Assembly (NCBI GenBank): GCA_030431715.1
Contig: JAUIIO010000005.1
Location: 81,542 to 145,541, forward strand
Direction: 5' to 3'
DNA: 64,000 nt
Origin: a bacterium
GTDB taxonomy: Bacteria > Bdellovibrionota_C > UBA2361 > RFPC01
Position 1 is the stretch's first letter. Every line of letters starts with the position of its first letter. Below the pieces are notes generated by a model, which was not told the DNA's origin, ran no database searches, and saw only the letters and a program-made list of their open reading frames with translations. Below, in pieces: positions 17,357 through 26,337 of the stretch. Position numbers and translations under genes: made by a program.

Positions 17357-17520
17357 AATAGAACGTCCTTTGATGCGCGCCCATTTTACAGCCGACTGGG
17401 CACAAAAGCAAACTCGAAACTTATTAAAACTTGAATAGTTTAGTTAAGTTATGAGGTGTAAGGATTGACTCTGGTAGACGTTTAATATCTGATAGTTATG
17501 CTTAAAGTCGGGGAGATGAA

Positions 17521-18558
17521 GTGAAGAGAGCAGATTTTGATTCGATACTGATCGTTTCGTTTGGAGGTCCAGAGGGGCCTGAAGACGTGATGCCATTTTT
17601 ACGTAATGTTACTTCAGGACGAAATATCCCTGAAGAACGACTCCTTGAAGTTGCTGAACATTACCATCACTTTGATGGAAAGAGTCCAATTAATGCTCAA
17701 AACAGAGAGCTTATAGCAGCTCTCGAGTCAGAATTAAAAGCTAGAGATATAAAGCTTCCTGTTTACTTTGGAAACAGAAACTGGACGCCGTTTCTTGGCG
17801 AAGCGCTCACAGAGATGAAGGAGCACGGTCACCAAAACGCTCTTGCTTTCTTTACCTCAATGTTTAGCTGCTACAGTGGCTGTCGTCAGTACCGTGAAAA
17901 TATCTGTGATGCACAGAGTGAGGTGGGAGGTGATGCTCCGAAGGTTAGTAAGCTCCGCATGGGCTTTAATCATCCCCGTTTTATTGCTGCCATGAGCGGC
18001 CGGGTTACTGAGAAGTTAGAAGAATTCCCTGAGGCGTTAAGATCTCAAGCTGAGCTTATCTTCACCGCGCACAGTATTCCTAACTCTATGGCTGCTGGAT
18101 CTGATTATGAATTACAGCTAAAAGAATCAGCGAGTCTTGTAGCTAATGCTGTTGGTGTAGAAAAACATACTCTTTGTTATCAGAGCAGAAGTGGCCCGCC
18201 GCAGGTGCCGTGGCTTGAGCCTGATATCTGTGACCTGCTAGAGGAGCGTGCTGAGAAGGGAGATCGAACTCCTGTTGTCGTCGTTCCTCTCGGATTTATC
18301 TCTGATCATATCGAGGTGCTTTACGATCTTGATGATGAGGCTAAGGAAACAGCTGAGAAACATGATATTCCCTTTAAGCGAGCAGGGACTGTTGGAACCC
18401 ATCCAGAATTTGTCTCAATGATTTGTGACCTGATCGAAGAGCGACTCTACGACAAATCTGATAAGCCAGCTCTCGGTACACTCGGAGCGTGGCACGATGT
18501 ATGTCCCGAGAATTGTTGCGAATATAAGCCTGTAAGACCACGACCGCCAGCGTCGTGA
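17521..18558 (+). CDS. hemH: Ferrochelatase, coproporphyrin type with probable [2Fe-2S] cluster
   Basis: A 345-aa ferrochelatase inserting Fe(II) into a porphyrin. The sequence follows the actinobacterial/coproporphyrin form: LPVYFGNRNWTPFL, then SCYSGCRQYREN, the catalytic His184 in FTAHSIPN and the acid Glu265 in GFISDHIEVLYDLD. Four likely cluster ligands are visible: Cys121 in YSGCRQYR and the C-terminal CPENCC (Cys328, 332, 333), matching [2Fe-2S]-containing ferrochelatases. The presence of HemQ nearby suggests coproporphyrin III as substrate (CpfC activity) rather than protoporphyrin IX; this is inference. Start GTG 17521 follows GGGGAGA about 6 nt upstream. It is the only haem gene here on the plus strand. 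Confidence 0.92.
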   Translation: MKRADFDSILIVSFGGPEGPEDVMPFLRNVTSGRNIPEERLLEVAEHYHHFDGKSPINAQNRELIAALESELKARDIKLPVYFGNRNWTPFLGEALTEMKEHGHQNALAFFTSMFSCYSGCRQYRENICDAQSEVGGDAPKVSKLRMGFNHPRFIAAMSGRVTEKLEEFPEALRSQAELIFTAHSIPNSMAAGSDYELQLKESASLVANAVGVEKHTLCYQSRSGPPQVPWLEPDICDLLEERAEKGDRTPVVVVPLGFISDHIEVLYDLDDEAKETAEKHDIPFKRAGTVGTHPEFVSMICDLIEERLYDKSDKPALGTLGAWHDVCPENCCEYKPVRPRPPAS

Positions 18559-18635
18559 TGACCTATCAACCGATCTGTTTGGTTAACAGTTAGATGGCTG
18601 CTAAAATCATATAAGAAAATTTTAGGAGTTGTATC

Positions 18636-19598
18636 ATGCTTGATATTGAGAAATCTGTAGCTGATCTTGAAGCACTTGAAGCAAAGTTTGACGAGGCAAC
18701 CACTGGCCTAACTGAGATTATGAGAGAACAAGGCTACCTGACCGACACACAGGTACCTGACAATGCGGTTCAGACATCCAAGTATGCTGCTTCTGCCGGA
18801 ATACTTTCTGATATTGAAACCGTAATGCAGGAAGCTGCAAATCCGTCAAATGTAAGAATCGCAGTACAGCTTGCAAAGATTGGTGACAAAGCCCGAATAT
18901 GTTTTCCTGGCGGAGCGTTGTTGTCTGAACAAGAACTTACGTGGATGGAGTCTCATCAAGATCAAGACGCTCCCGGCCACCTCTTTTACATACTGGCTCA
19001 AGATCAACTTGTAGAGAAGGGAGAGCTTAATTTTTCCTATGACTTTTCAACAGCATCCCCTTCATTTAGCGCGAAGTTAAGAAGTGACCTCTTGCGTGAG
19101 CTTGGTGAAGAGGCAGGGGAAGAAGCTGCCAGTAAGATTACTCTAAAAGAATTTTTACCCGGTGAAAGGGTAACAACACTTTCTGCCATCGGTCTTCCAG
19201 ATTCAGAAGTATCTAAAGAAATTGCAACAAAGCTCGCCTCGCGCGGAGTTACCCTAAACGATAAGGGAAGGCTTCAAGGGGTGTACACCAACGTTACTGA
19301 GAAAGTTGCAGTTGCCACAGGAGGAGATCTCTCTGAAATAGAGCGTCTTGCGACTGACAATGAAAAAGAAACGAAAGGGATGAGAGTTAAGTCTCTTGGA
19401 GAGCTCGCTATAATTTCACTTCAGACTTCAGAGTCTGTCGATGCTTTCGACAATTTTAAGAATCTACACGGCGACCCGCACGGTACAGACGGAATGAGAA
19501 ACCCAAGCGCCACATGGGGCCTCTCTCTTGTAACCGCTTGGCTAAAAGAGCAGGTCAAAAAGCAAGATACTTATAAGGATGGCTCGCCAAGAAGTTAG
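18636..19598 (+). CDS. Hypothetical protein with degenerate Nudix-like motif
   Basis: A 320-aa soluble protein with a ribosome site (TTTTAGGAG) before ATG 18636. The middle contains LRELGEEAGEE about residues 161-171, which fits the REUxEExGU core of a Nudix box. The upstream Gly and Glu of the full 23-residue signature are not at the expected places, so hydrolase activity is doubtful. The first 60 residues are helical and acidic. Nudix proteins hydrolyse nucleoside diphosphate derivatives; nothing here indicates a substrate. It follows hemH after 77 nt and may share its transcript, which ends at a hairpin just downstream. Confidence 0.5.
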   Translation: MLDIEKSVADLEALEAKFDEATTGLTEIMREQGYLTDTQVPDNAVQTSKYAASAGILSDIETVMQEAANPSNVRIAVQLAKIGDKARICFPGGALLSEQELTWMESHQDQDAPGHLFYILAQDQLVEKGELNFSYDFSTASPSFSAKLRSDLLRELGEEAGEEAASKITLKEFLPGERVTTLSAIGLPDSEVSKEIATKLASRGVTLNDKGRLQGVYTNVTEKVAVATGGDLSEIERLATDNEKETKGMRVKSLGELAIISLQTSESVDAFDNFKNLHGDPHGTDGMRNPSATWGLSLVTAWLKEQVKKQDTYKDGSPRS

Positions 19599-19603
19599 AT
19601 GGT

Positions 19604-19633
19604 GTGGGGGCTCTAGTATTTGTGCTCCCCCCA
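19604..19633. terminator. Hairpin between convergent genes
   Basis: GTGGGGG (19604-19610) pairs with CCCCCAC (19627-19633) across a 16-nt loop. It lies between the stop of the Nudix-like gene and the stop of the minus-strand membrane-protein gene, where a bidirectional terminator is expected. There is no clear T tract. Confidence 0.4.
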
Positions 19634-19654
19634 CTGAGCAAGTTGTGAACCTAT

Positions 19655-20077
19655 TTACGCATGTGCCCGTACCCTTACAGGCTGGAGAATAAGGCGCCAG
19701 CGCTTCAGCATCTCGGCCAACTCGGCCATGCGCTTGCGCTTTGGCGGCTTGTTACGCGTAATGCTTAAAAAGATTACGCCATAAGCCACCACGACGCCGA
19801 ATAAAGACGTCACCGCGAGAAGTAGTGGAGTCTGGTCGGAGATATCCGAGTAGACCCACGAGGTTAGGTTGCCAAGGCCGAAGCAGGAGAGGCTGCTGTG
19901 CCCCTCATCAAAGTCCTCCATCACTTTGTTTGACAACCAGTAACCTAACCATCCGGTTATAGATCCAACTATGAATCCGGATGAAAAGTTTGTTCCGAAT
20001 CGCAAATCGGTGTTGATGAACAACGCCGACAGCAGGGTAATCGCAGTTAGTGTCAACGCACGATTCTTGAGGTACAT
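19655..20077 (-). CDS. Small integral membrane protein, unknown
   Basis: The frame is open from 20149, but ATG 20077 is chosen because AAAGGA lies 8 nt upstream of it on the minus strand. The 140-aa product has three clear hydrophobic segments: LTLTAITLLSALFI, GFIVGSITGWLGYWL and LLLAVTSLFGVVVAYGVIFL. A strongly basic cytoplasmic-type tail follows (RNKPPKRKRM, LKRWR). I do not recognise a family. It lies downstream of hemQ on the same strand, separated by about 170 nt that contain half of a CGCAAAG-type repeat. Confidence 0.5.
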   Translation of the reverse strand: MYLKNRALTLTAITLLSALFINTDLRFGTNFSSGFIVGSITGWLGYWLSNKVMEDFDEGHSSLSCFGLGNLTSWVYSDISDQTPLLLAVTSLFGVVVAYGVIFLSITRNKPPKRKRMAELAEMLKRWRLILQPVRVRAHA

Positions 20078-20214
20078 GACCAAATCCTTTATGTAAGAGT
20101 AAGAGAAAACCTTCTCAGAGATTATCTTTCTGAGGGAAGGCCTAGTCAAGCAACACGGAAAAACAGGTATAGCTGGGTGGCTGCTCTATCTTTTCTCGGG
20201 TCGGCGGAGCCGAC

Positions 20215-20242
20215 TTTGCGCTCTTTGTGTCCTTAGCGGTAA
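20215..20242. repeat. Single arm of a CGCAAAG-type dispersed repeat
   Basis: Read on the minus strand this is TTACCGCTAAGGACACAAAG then AGCGCAAA, closely matching one arm of the larger palindrome at 22144-22219 and the copy at 46542-46570. No complementary arm is present here. It lies just after the hemQ stop codon. Confidence 0.6.
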
Positions 20243-20247
20243 GTCTT

Positions 20248-21072
20248 CTAAGCTATTTTTCCAGAAAAGTAATTCTGTAGCTCCTTATAAGGCAGAGCTG
20301 TACCGAAGTAGAACTTTCCAAATGCCCCATAAAGTGACGTTGCATCGTCAAAACGCATTTCATATATGAGCCGCTTGATATCAAGAGGGTTATCGGCAAA
20401 GAGGTCGACGCCCCATTCCCAGTCATCAAAGCCAATAGACCCTGATATAATCTGTTTTACTTTTCCAGCAAAGCGTCTGCCGGTCATTCCGTGTTCCATC
20501 ATGTACACAGCACGTTTGTCGATAGGCTCAGCGTACCAGTTGTTCTGCTCTCCCCGTTTTTTGTCCATCGGATAAAAGCAGTAGTATTTTGCTTCAGGTA
20601 TTTCAGTAAAACATCTATCTTTCAGGTTCTCCTTATGAGGAGCAAGCTTCTCTTGGTATTCCTGTGTCCACTCCTCTGAGTAGGGTTTAACCCCTTTCTC
20701 TTCAAGTGCCTCAATAACCTTTTTGGTGGTGTGATACATTCCGAGTTCTACTACCGAGACATACGAATCGGCGAGCTTCAGATATTTTGCAAGGCCAAGA
20801 GTGGATAGCTCGAGTTCGGTTTGAGCACAGTCCTTAAATGTGGGCCTGAAGTGTAATAACATCAGCTGGCCTTTGTGCCCTAGAATGTGGAAAGCTGCGC
20901 TTTGACCACCGCTAGCTGGTCTTGCATATTCTGCGAGGTAAGAAGTAAATGTTTCAACGAGATCGTTTTTTTCCTTGCGGGGCATGGCATAAAGCACCTG
21001 CCAATCGACATGGAAGAATTGGTGAAGAACGGCCCAGCCGTCAGCGGTTTCCGGTGCAAACTGTGTACTCAT
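20248..21072 (-). CDS. hemQ: HemQ/ChdC, coproheme decarboxylase
   Basis: A 274-aa protein of the chlorite-dismutase-like superfamily. The C-terminal half closely follows characterised coproheme decarboxylases: FYPMDKKRGEQNNWY with the catalytic-type Tyr167, then EHGMTGRRFAGKV with the haem-ligand His194, and GSIGFDDWEWGVDLFADNP. The enzyme oxidatively removes two propionate carboxylates from coproheme III to give haem b, the last step of the coproporphyrin-dependent pathway. True chlorite dismutases have a distal Arg in a different context, so that alternative is unlikely. It starts 4 nt after hemE, clearly the same operon. Confident call. Confidence 0.92.
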   Translation of the reverse strand: MSTQFAPETADGWAVLHQFFHVDWQVLYAMPRKEKNDLVETFTSYLAEYARPASGGQSAAFHILGHKGQLMLLHFRPTFKDCAQTELELSTLGLAKYLKLADSYVSVVELGMYHTTKKVIEALEEKGVKPYSEEWTQEYQEKLAPHKENLKDRCFTEIPEAKYYCFYPMDKKRGEQNNWYAEPIDKRAVYMMEHGMTGRRFAGKVKQIISGSIGFDDWEWGVDLFADNPLDIKRLIYEMRFDDATSLYGAFGKFYFGTALPYKELQNYFSGKIA

Positions 21073-21076
21073 AGCT

Positions 21077-22129
21077 CTAGGCTCCCTTAATGTGCGCCAC
21101 TAGACGCTTTACGTTCTTTTCAGGTGTCTCAGGCAGTATGCCATGACCGAGGTTAAAGATATAGCCGGGCCTATCTCCAACTTCAGTAAGTATTCGGTCT
21201 ACCTCTGTAGCTACGATATCAAATGGCGCAAGGAGTACTGAGGGATCTAGGTTGCCCTGAATCGCGACATCCTCACCGAGTACACTGCTTGCGTAGCTCA
21301 TAGGCGTTTTCCAATCAACGCCGATGACATTTCCTCCAGCCTCTTTCATAATCGGTAGAAGCATCGCAGTGCCTGTTCCAAAGTGAATAAGCGGGACATT
21401 AAGTGCGCTAAGTTCTGTAAAGAGCCTCTTCATATGTGAAAAGAGGTAATGCTCGTAAATAGATGGATGAAGACCTCCCACCCAGCTATCAAAAACTTTT
21501 AGTACGGATGCTCCTGCACGAGCCTGCGCAGTGAGATAGTCGATAGTGACATCAACGAGCAGGGTCATAAGCTTGTCCCAGCTTTCAGGTTGGGTGTACA
21601 TAAACTCTCTGACTTTCTTAAAATCGCGGCTCGGTTTTCCCTCAATCATGTAAGCGGCCAGTGTAAAGGGCGCGCCAGCAAATCCAATAAGTGGCACATC
21701 AAGAGACTCAGCGAGGAGCTTTACGGCTTTTGGAATAAAGTCGAGCCGCTCTTCGGTCTTAAATGTTTGAAGCTTTTCAATATCTGCCAAATTGCGGATA
21801 GGATTATCAATAACCGGACCAACACCGGGCTTAATATCAAAATCAATATTTAAGCCCAGGAACGGAATAGTAATATCTGAAAAGAGAATGGCAGTATCAA
21901 AACCGAACTCATCGATTGGTAAATGCGTGACCTCACAAACGGCTTCGGGGTTCTGACATAGCTCAAGCATTGTGTACTTCGCACGAATAGCTCGGTAAGA
22001 AGGCATATACCGCCCAGCCTGGCGCATAAGCCATATAGGTGGCCTCTCTGTCCGCTCACCACGGCATGCCCTTAGAAAGAGTGAGTTCATTATATTAGAG
22101 GGGAGAGATAGAGGTTCTGCTGTGTTCAT
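21077..22129 (-). CDS. hemE: Uroporphyrinogen III decarboxylase
   Basis: A 350-aa enzyme that converts uroporphyrinogen III to coproporphyrinogen III in the cytoplasm. The family start RPPIWLMRQAGRYMPSYRAI is intact, followed by DTAILFSDITIP with the catalytic Asp and GFAGAPFTLAAYMIEG. GNLDPSVLLAP and NLGHGILPETP lie toward the end. Length is normal. In this series it is downstream of hemB, but 96 nt separate them and a 76-bp palindrome fills most of that gap, so expression of hemE-hemQ relative to hemA-hemB could be modulated there. Confidence 0.96.
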   Translation of the reverse strand: MNTAEPLSLPSNIMNSLFLRACRGERTERPPIWLMRQAGRYMPSYRAIRAKYTMLELCQNPEAVCEVTHLPIDEFGFDTAILFSDITIPFLGLNIDFDIKPGVGPVIDNPIRNLADIEKLQTFKTEERLDFIPKAVKLLAESLDVPLIGFAGAPFTLAAYMIEGKPSRDFKKVREFMYTQPESWDKLMTLLVDVTIDYLTAQARAGASVLKVFDSWVGGLHPSIYEHYLFSHMKRLFTELSALNVPLIHFGTGTAMLLPIMKEAGGNVIGVDWKTPMSYASSVLGEDVAIQGNLDPSVLLAPFDIVATEVDRILTEVGDRPGYIFNLGHGILPETPEKNVKRLVAHIKGA

Positions 22130-22143
22130 AAATTCTTATTTTG

Positions 22144-22219
22144 TAACCGCAAAGGACGCTAAGGAGCGCAAAGCACGTGAGCCCAAATCCTCTGCGCTTC
22201 TTTGCGTCCTTTGCGGTTA
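22144..22219. repeat. Long imperfect palindrome of CGCAAAG-type units inside the haem operon
   Basis: The left arm (22144-22173) begins TAACCGCAAAGGACGC and the right arm (22190-22219) is its reverse complement with about four mismatches over 30 positions, around a 16-nt loop. Each arm is built of short G/C words spaced by AAAG. Related single arms occur at 20215-20242 and 46542-46570. Position between hemB and hemE suggests either an inserted mobile palindrome or an RNA hairpin affecting the downstream genes. Confidence 0.85.
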
Positions 22220-22225
22220 ATATTC

Positions 22226-23218
22226 CTACTTAATCCAATTAATAACTTCAGGCGTATAATAACTAATAATAATATCCGCCCCGGCCCGCTTAAATGATCC
22301 GAGCATCTCAAGCGCCACGCTTCGTTCATCGATCCAGCCGTTCTGCGCCGCAGCTTTAATCATGGCATATTCGCCGCTCACATTATAGACCGCTACAGGA
22401 AGATTAAACTCATCACGCGCTTTTCGAACGATGTCCATGTAGGAGAGCGCTGGCTTAACCATGATAATGTCAGCTCCCTGTTCAACATCGCATGCGATCT
22501 CACGCATTGCCTCACGGGTATTCATAGGATCCATCTGATAGCTTTTCCGGTCTCCAAACTGTGGGGCCGAGTTCGCAGCTTCACGAAATGGTCCATAAAA
22601 TCCTGAAGAGAATTTCGCAGAGTACGCCATAATGGGAATCTCCCTGAACCCATTTGAGTCCAACCCGTTTCTTATCGCCTCTATTTGAAAATCCATCATC
22701 GCGCTTGGGGCCACCAGATCTGCTCCCGCTCTTGCATGGCTTACTGCCATGTTTGCTAGGAGTTCAAGCGATTCATCATTAAGCACATCGCCGTTTTCAA
22801 TAAGCCCGCAGTGGCCGTGCGAAGTGAACTCACACAGACAGATATCAGAGACACATACAAGCTGAGGTGCGATCTCCTTTGAAATTCGAATTGCTTTTTG
22901 TACCAGCCCTTCCTCATCAAACGCCGAGCTTGCCTTTTCGTCTTTATGATCGGGTACACCGAAGAGGAGAATTGAGCGTACGCCACTTTCAGCTAGCTTT
23001 CCGACTTCCTCCTCAAAGAGATCGAGGCTAAATCGGTGCTGACCGGGCATTGAGCTAATCTCAACCTTTTGGTTCTCGCCGTCGCACACAAACATCGGGT
23101 AGATGAAGTCGTCAGCCGTAAGCGCTGTTTCTCTTACCAGCGCACGCATGCCTGGCTTATGGCGCAGCCTTCTCAGGCGGTGTGAGCTTTCATAGTGGGG
23201 TGTTCGGCTTTCAGTCAT
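22226..23218 (-). CDS. hemB: Delta-aminolevulinic acid dehydratase (porphobilinogen synthase)
   Basis: A 330-aa enzyme that condenses two 5-aminolevulinate molecules to porphobilinogen. The Schiff-base lysines are in MAYSAKFSSGFYGPF and IIMVKPALSYMD. The metal loop DICLCEFTSHGHCG has the three Cys of the zinc-dependent type rather than the Asp-rich magnesium type. The start codon overlaps the end of hemD by 8 nt, so translation is probably coupled. Length and motifs are normal. Confidence 0.97.
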   Translation of the reverse strand: MTESRTPHYESSHRLRRLRHKPGMRALVRETALTADDFIYPMFVCDGENQKVEISSMPGQHRFSLDLFEEEVGKLAESGVRSILLFGVPDHKDEKASSAFDEEGLVQKAIRISKEIAPQLVCVSDICLCEFTSHGHCGLIENGDVLNDESLELLANMAVSHARAGADLVAPSAMMDFQIEAIRNGLDSNGFREIPIMAYSAKFSSGFYGPFREAANSAPQFGDRKSYQMDPMNTREAMREIACDVEQGADIIMVKPALSYMDIVRKARDEFNLPVAVYNVSGEYAMIKAAAQNGWIDERSVALEMLGSFKRAGADIIISYYTPEVINWIK

Positions 23219-24005
23219 GTGTTCTCTCCCAGTCTAAGATCGCCTCAAGAAGGCCATCAGTTGTATATTCCTTTGCTACAAAACATTTTTCGACACCACA
23301 TTCTTTAGCCGTGTCCGCGGTTATGGGCCCTATGCAGAAAAGAGGCACCTCCTTTAGCCAGTGAGCCTTCTCTGCTTTAGTGAGGAGCGCTTTCAGCCCT
23401 CTCACCGTTGAGGAACTTGTTGCCGTAAGATAATCAGGCTTTGCCGTTTCTGCGGTATTGCTCAGTTGCCGAACCAATTCGTCATCATCGTTGGAAGTTA
23501 CCGTATATGCCGCAACATCTAAAACGTTAGCACCACTCTCTCTTAGAACGTTTGCAAGGTTTTTCCTCGCGATATCTGCACGCGGTAAGAGAATTGTCTT
23601 TCCTGACACATCCCCAAGACGTTCGGGAAGGGCGTCAGATATATATTCATCAGGAATGATGTCCGGTGTGCAGCCTGCCTGAGTGTCAAGTGCCGCCGCA
23701 GTTGCAGGTCCAATAGCTGCCACCGTGCAATCTGAGAGAGTTGATAATGGAATCTCTAGCCGATTCATCTGATTCACAACGGCTGTTACCCCGTTAACGC
23801 TGGTAAAAATAATAAGATCAATGCTGCTAAGCTTTTTAAGTGCCTCTTCAAGCTCGGTATTATTCTCAGGTAGGCAAAGTTTTATTGCTGGAACCACAGT
23901 TGCCTGACCACCGGCACGTGTAATCTTTTCCGCAAATGAAGCTGCTTGGTGAGCGGGTCTCGTTACGTAGATGTTTTTACCCTTTAGTGCGGAACTACTC
24001 GTCAT
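23211..24005 (-). CDS. hemD: Uroporphyrinogen III synthase
   Basis: A 264-aa HemD-type protein that closes hydroxymethylbilane with inversion of ring D. The family is divergent, but recognisable segments are IYVTRPAHQAASFAEKI at the start, IDLIIFTSVNGVTAV, and the C-terminal TATSSSTVRGLKALL with IGPITADTAKECG. It lies between hemA (6 nt upstream) and hemB (8-nt overlap), which agrees with the call. The bi-lobed two-domain architecture is expected from the length. Confidence 0.92.
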   Translation of the reverse strand: MTSSSALKGKNIYVTRPAHQAASFAEKITRAGGQATVVPAIKLCLPENNTELEEALKKLSSIDLIIFTSVNGVTAVVNQMNRLEIPLSTLSDCTVAAIGPATAAALDTQAGCTPDIIPDEYISDALPERLGDVSGKTILLPRADIARKNLANVLRESGANVLDVAAYTVTSNDDDELVRQLSNTAETAKPDYLTATSSSTVRGLKALLTKAEKAHWLKEVPLFCIGPITADTAKECGVEKCFVAKEYTTDGLLEAILDWERTHD

Positions 24006-24011
24006 CTCTAC

Positions 24012-25241
24012 TCAGGCCGCAATATCTAATTGAAACTTTTTACAGGCTCTAAGGAGCGCCTCTACAAGAAAATCCATCTGAGCCTCGGTATGGAGCGGAG
24101 TAGGGGTGATCCGAAGCCGCTCTGTGCCTCTTGGAACCGTAGGATAGTTAATAGGTTGAATGTAAATCCCTTCATGCTCAAGGAGATAATCGCTCATGGA
24201 CTTACAGATCACAGAATCGCCGACGGTGAGTGGCACTATATGGCTTGGGGTTTTAAGAATTGGGAGATTCGCAGCAAGCATCTTTCGCTTAAGTAGTCTC
24301 GCATTCTCCTGATGCGTTGCTCGTTCACTCTGGCTTTCTTTAAGATACCTAATAGATGCTATTGCACCTTCAGCAATAACTGGTGGTAGTGAGGTCGTAA
24401 AAATAAACCCTGTACCATAACTCCGGACAACATCGATAATATCAGCACGAGCAGTAATAAATCCGCCAACCACACCGTAACCTTTCCCAATTCCACCCTG
24501 AAGGATATCGATCCGATCGGTAAGTCCAAGCTCCTGAGCCAGACCTCCGCCTTTATGACCATAAAGCCCTACGCCGTGAGTTTCATCAAGGAATGTAAGC
24601 GCTCCGTATTTCTCTGCGAGATTCGCTATCGCTTCTATCTCACCGAAATCACCACTCATGGAATACACTGATTCAAAGGCGATTACGATCGGTCTACCCG
24701 GTTCAATCTCAGAGAGGAGCGATTCGAGTTGATCGAGATTGTTGTGCGCAAAGATGTGCTTCTCTGCTTTGCTACCTCTGATTCCTTGAATCATAGAGGC
24801 ATGATTTTCCGCATCAGAGAGGACAACACAACCGGGAAGAAGCCTCGCAACAGTTGAAAGTGCTGTTACATTTGCTACGTAGCCAGATGAAAATACAAGC
24901 GCCCCGTCTTTGTCGTGAAGATCAGCTAGTTCATTCTCCAGTTCGACAATAGAAGAGGAGTTCCCGGAGATATTTCTCGTTCCACCAGAGCCTGCACCGT
25001 GGTCATCAAGGGCTTTATGCATCGAAGCAATAACGTTCTCGTTATGCCCCATACCAAGGTAGTCGTTACTACACCAAACGGTCACTTCACGCTCAGTGCC
25101 ATCATCAAGATGTTGTTTCACTACCGGAAAGGTCCCGACAACGCGTTCAAGTTTAGCAAACTCCCGGTATCGTCCCTCGTTCTTAAGGTCACCAAGGAGT
25201 TTGTGGAAAGTTTTACTGTATGAGAATTGTTTTGCTAGCAT
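24012..25241 (-). CDS. hemA: 5-aminolevulinate synthase (C4/Shemin pathway)
   Basis: A 409-aa fold-type I PLP enzyme of the alpha-oxoamine synthase family. It condenses glycine with succinyl-CoA to 5-aminolevulinate. Visible motifs: VWCSNDYLGMGHN at the N-terminus, GSGGTRNISGN for glycine binding, LSDAENHASMIQGI, the PLP-contacting FLDETHGVGLYGHKG and the lysine in GGIGKGYGVVGG. Related KBL and BioF enzymes share the fold, but the first place in a hemD-hemB-hemE-hemQ series and the N-terminal YREFAKLERVVG region favour ALA synthase. This genome therefore probably does not need the tRNA-Glu (C5) route. Confidence 0.93.
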   Translation of the reverse strand: MLAKQFSYSKTFHKLLGDLKNEGRYREFAKLERVVGTFPVVKQHLDDGTEREVTVWCSNDYLGMGHNENVIASMHKALDDHGAGSGGTRNISGNSSSIVELENELADLHDKDGALVFSSGYVANVTALSTVARLLPGCVVLSDAENHASMIQGIRGSKAEKHIFAHNNLDQLESLLSEIEPGRPIVIAFESVYSMSGDFGEIEAIANLAEKYGALTFLDETHGVGLYGHKGGGLAQELGLTDRIDILQGGIGKGYGVVGGFITARADIIDVVRSYGTGFIFTTSLPPVIAEGAIASIRYLKESQSERATHQENARLLKRKMLAANLPILKTPSHIVPLTVGDSVICKSMSDYLLEHEGIYIQPINYPTVPRGTERLRITPTPLHTEAQMDFLVEALLRACKKFQLDIAA

Positions 25242-25403
25242 AGCTCTATTTTACCGTCACTATCGTGGATATCTATACGCAAACATTCTCAATTTCGATG
25301 AAATGTGGAAGAATAAGACTAGCAGTGGGACGGAATTGACACTTATATGACTGTCACTGATATATATAAATAGAAAATATGGCCACTAGAAAAAGAGTTT
25401 GAT

Positions 25404-26285
25404 ATGCCAAACACAACAGATCCACATATTCTCCTCTGCGGAGGTGGTTTCGTACTGAACCGTCTGGCGACAGTATTGCCTCAGGACTCATTTGTTATTA
25501 CCTCAAGGAGCGGTGAAAAGGTAGCTGACTGGAAGAGCCGTGGGTACGTAGCCGAAGTTCTTGATATAGCAGTAGTAAATGATGTTGAGGCTTTATTTTT
25601 AAAATATCCCTCGATTACTACGCTTGTAGATAGTGTCCCACCTATTCGTAGTAATGGCGCATCGACAGAAGACCCTTACATTGGGGTGCGTAACCTGAGA
25701 TCTCAAGAAGCTCTTCGCCAGATTATTTATCTGAGTTCAACAGCCGTATACGGTGAGGACTCAGGTGGATGGGTCACTGAAGAAACCGTTCCAGAGCCCG
25801 CAACCCAAAGTGGTGAGCACCGGTTACAAAGCGAAAACTTGTACCGCGAATCAAGCGCGAGCGTTACCGCACTACGTCTCTCAGGTATTTACGGGCCAGG
25901 ACGTGGTCTAGGCATCGCCCTAAAAGAGGGGCGTTACCGTATGCTAGAAGATATTGATAGGCATGCAAATAGGATTCACGTTGACGATATCGTACAGACG
26001 CTTCATATCTTGCTCACCGCATCCGGTTTGGAGGCTGCGCCTACCTATAATGTAAGTGATGACGCTCCGACTCCTGTAAGTGAAGTGGTGCAGTACTACA
26101 TAGAGAAGTTTTCATTACCTGCCCCTAAAACGCTCACTTTTCAGGAAGCCAGAGCAGCCGGCCGCGAGCGGCTTATCTCCTCAAATAAACGGGTCTCAAA
26201 TGCACGCTTAAAGACACTGCCCGGTTTTAAGCTTCGTTATCCCTCTTACAGAGAAGGCGCAGGTACGGAATTTTATAACGATTAG
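25404..26285 (+). CDS. Atypical extended SDR, NAD(P)-dependent epimerase-like
   Basis: A 293-aa Rossmann protein. The N-terminal loop is GGGFVLNRLA rather than the usual GxxGxxG, and the active-site area reads YLSSTAVYGEDSG followed by EHRLQSENLYR, so the classical Tyr-x3-Lys pair is not evident. The later IYGPGRGLGIALKEG and NRIHVDDIVQT are typical of extended SDRs such as YeeZ. Substrate is unknown and sugar epimerase activity is doubtful without the Tyr-Lys pair. It is divergent from hemA and lies 52 nt before pcm, probably in one transcript with it. Confidence 0.7.
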   Translation: MPNTTDPHILLCGGGFVLNRLATVLPQDSFVITSRSGEKVADWKSRGYVAEVLDIAVVNDVEALFLKYPSITTLVDSVPPIRSNGASTEDPYIGVRNLRSQEALRQIIYLSSTAVYGEDSGGWVTEETVPEPATQSGEHRLQSENLYRESSASVTALRLSGIYGPGRGLGIALKEGRYRMLEDIDRHANRIHVDDIVQTLHILLTASGLEAAPTYNVSDDAPTPVSEVVQYYIEKFSLPAPKTLTFQEARAAGRERLISSNKRVSNARLKTLPGFKLRYPSYREGAGTEFYND

Positions 26286-26337
26286 CTGTCTTTTCGTGTA
26301 ATACTACTTTCGTAATTTCTTGCTGAGATTTTCGACT

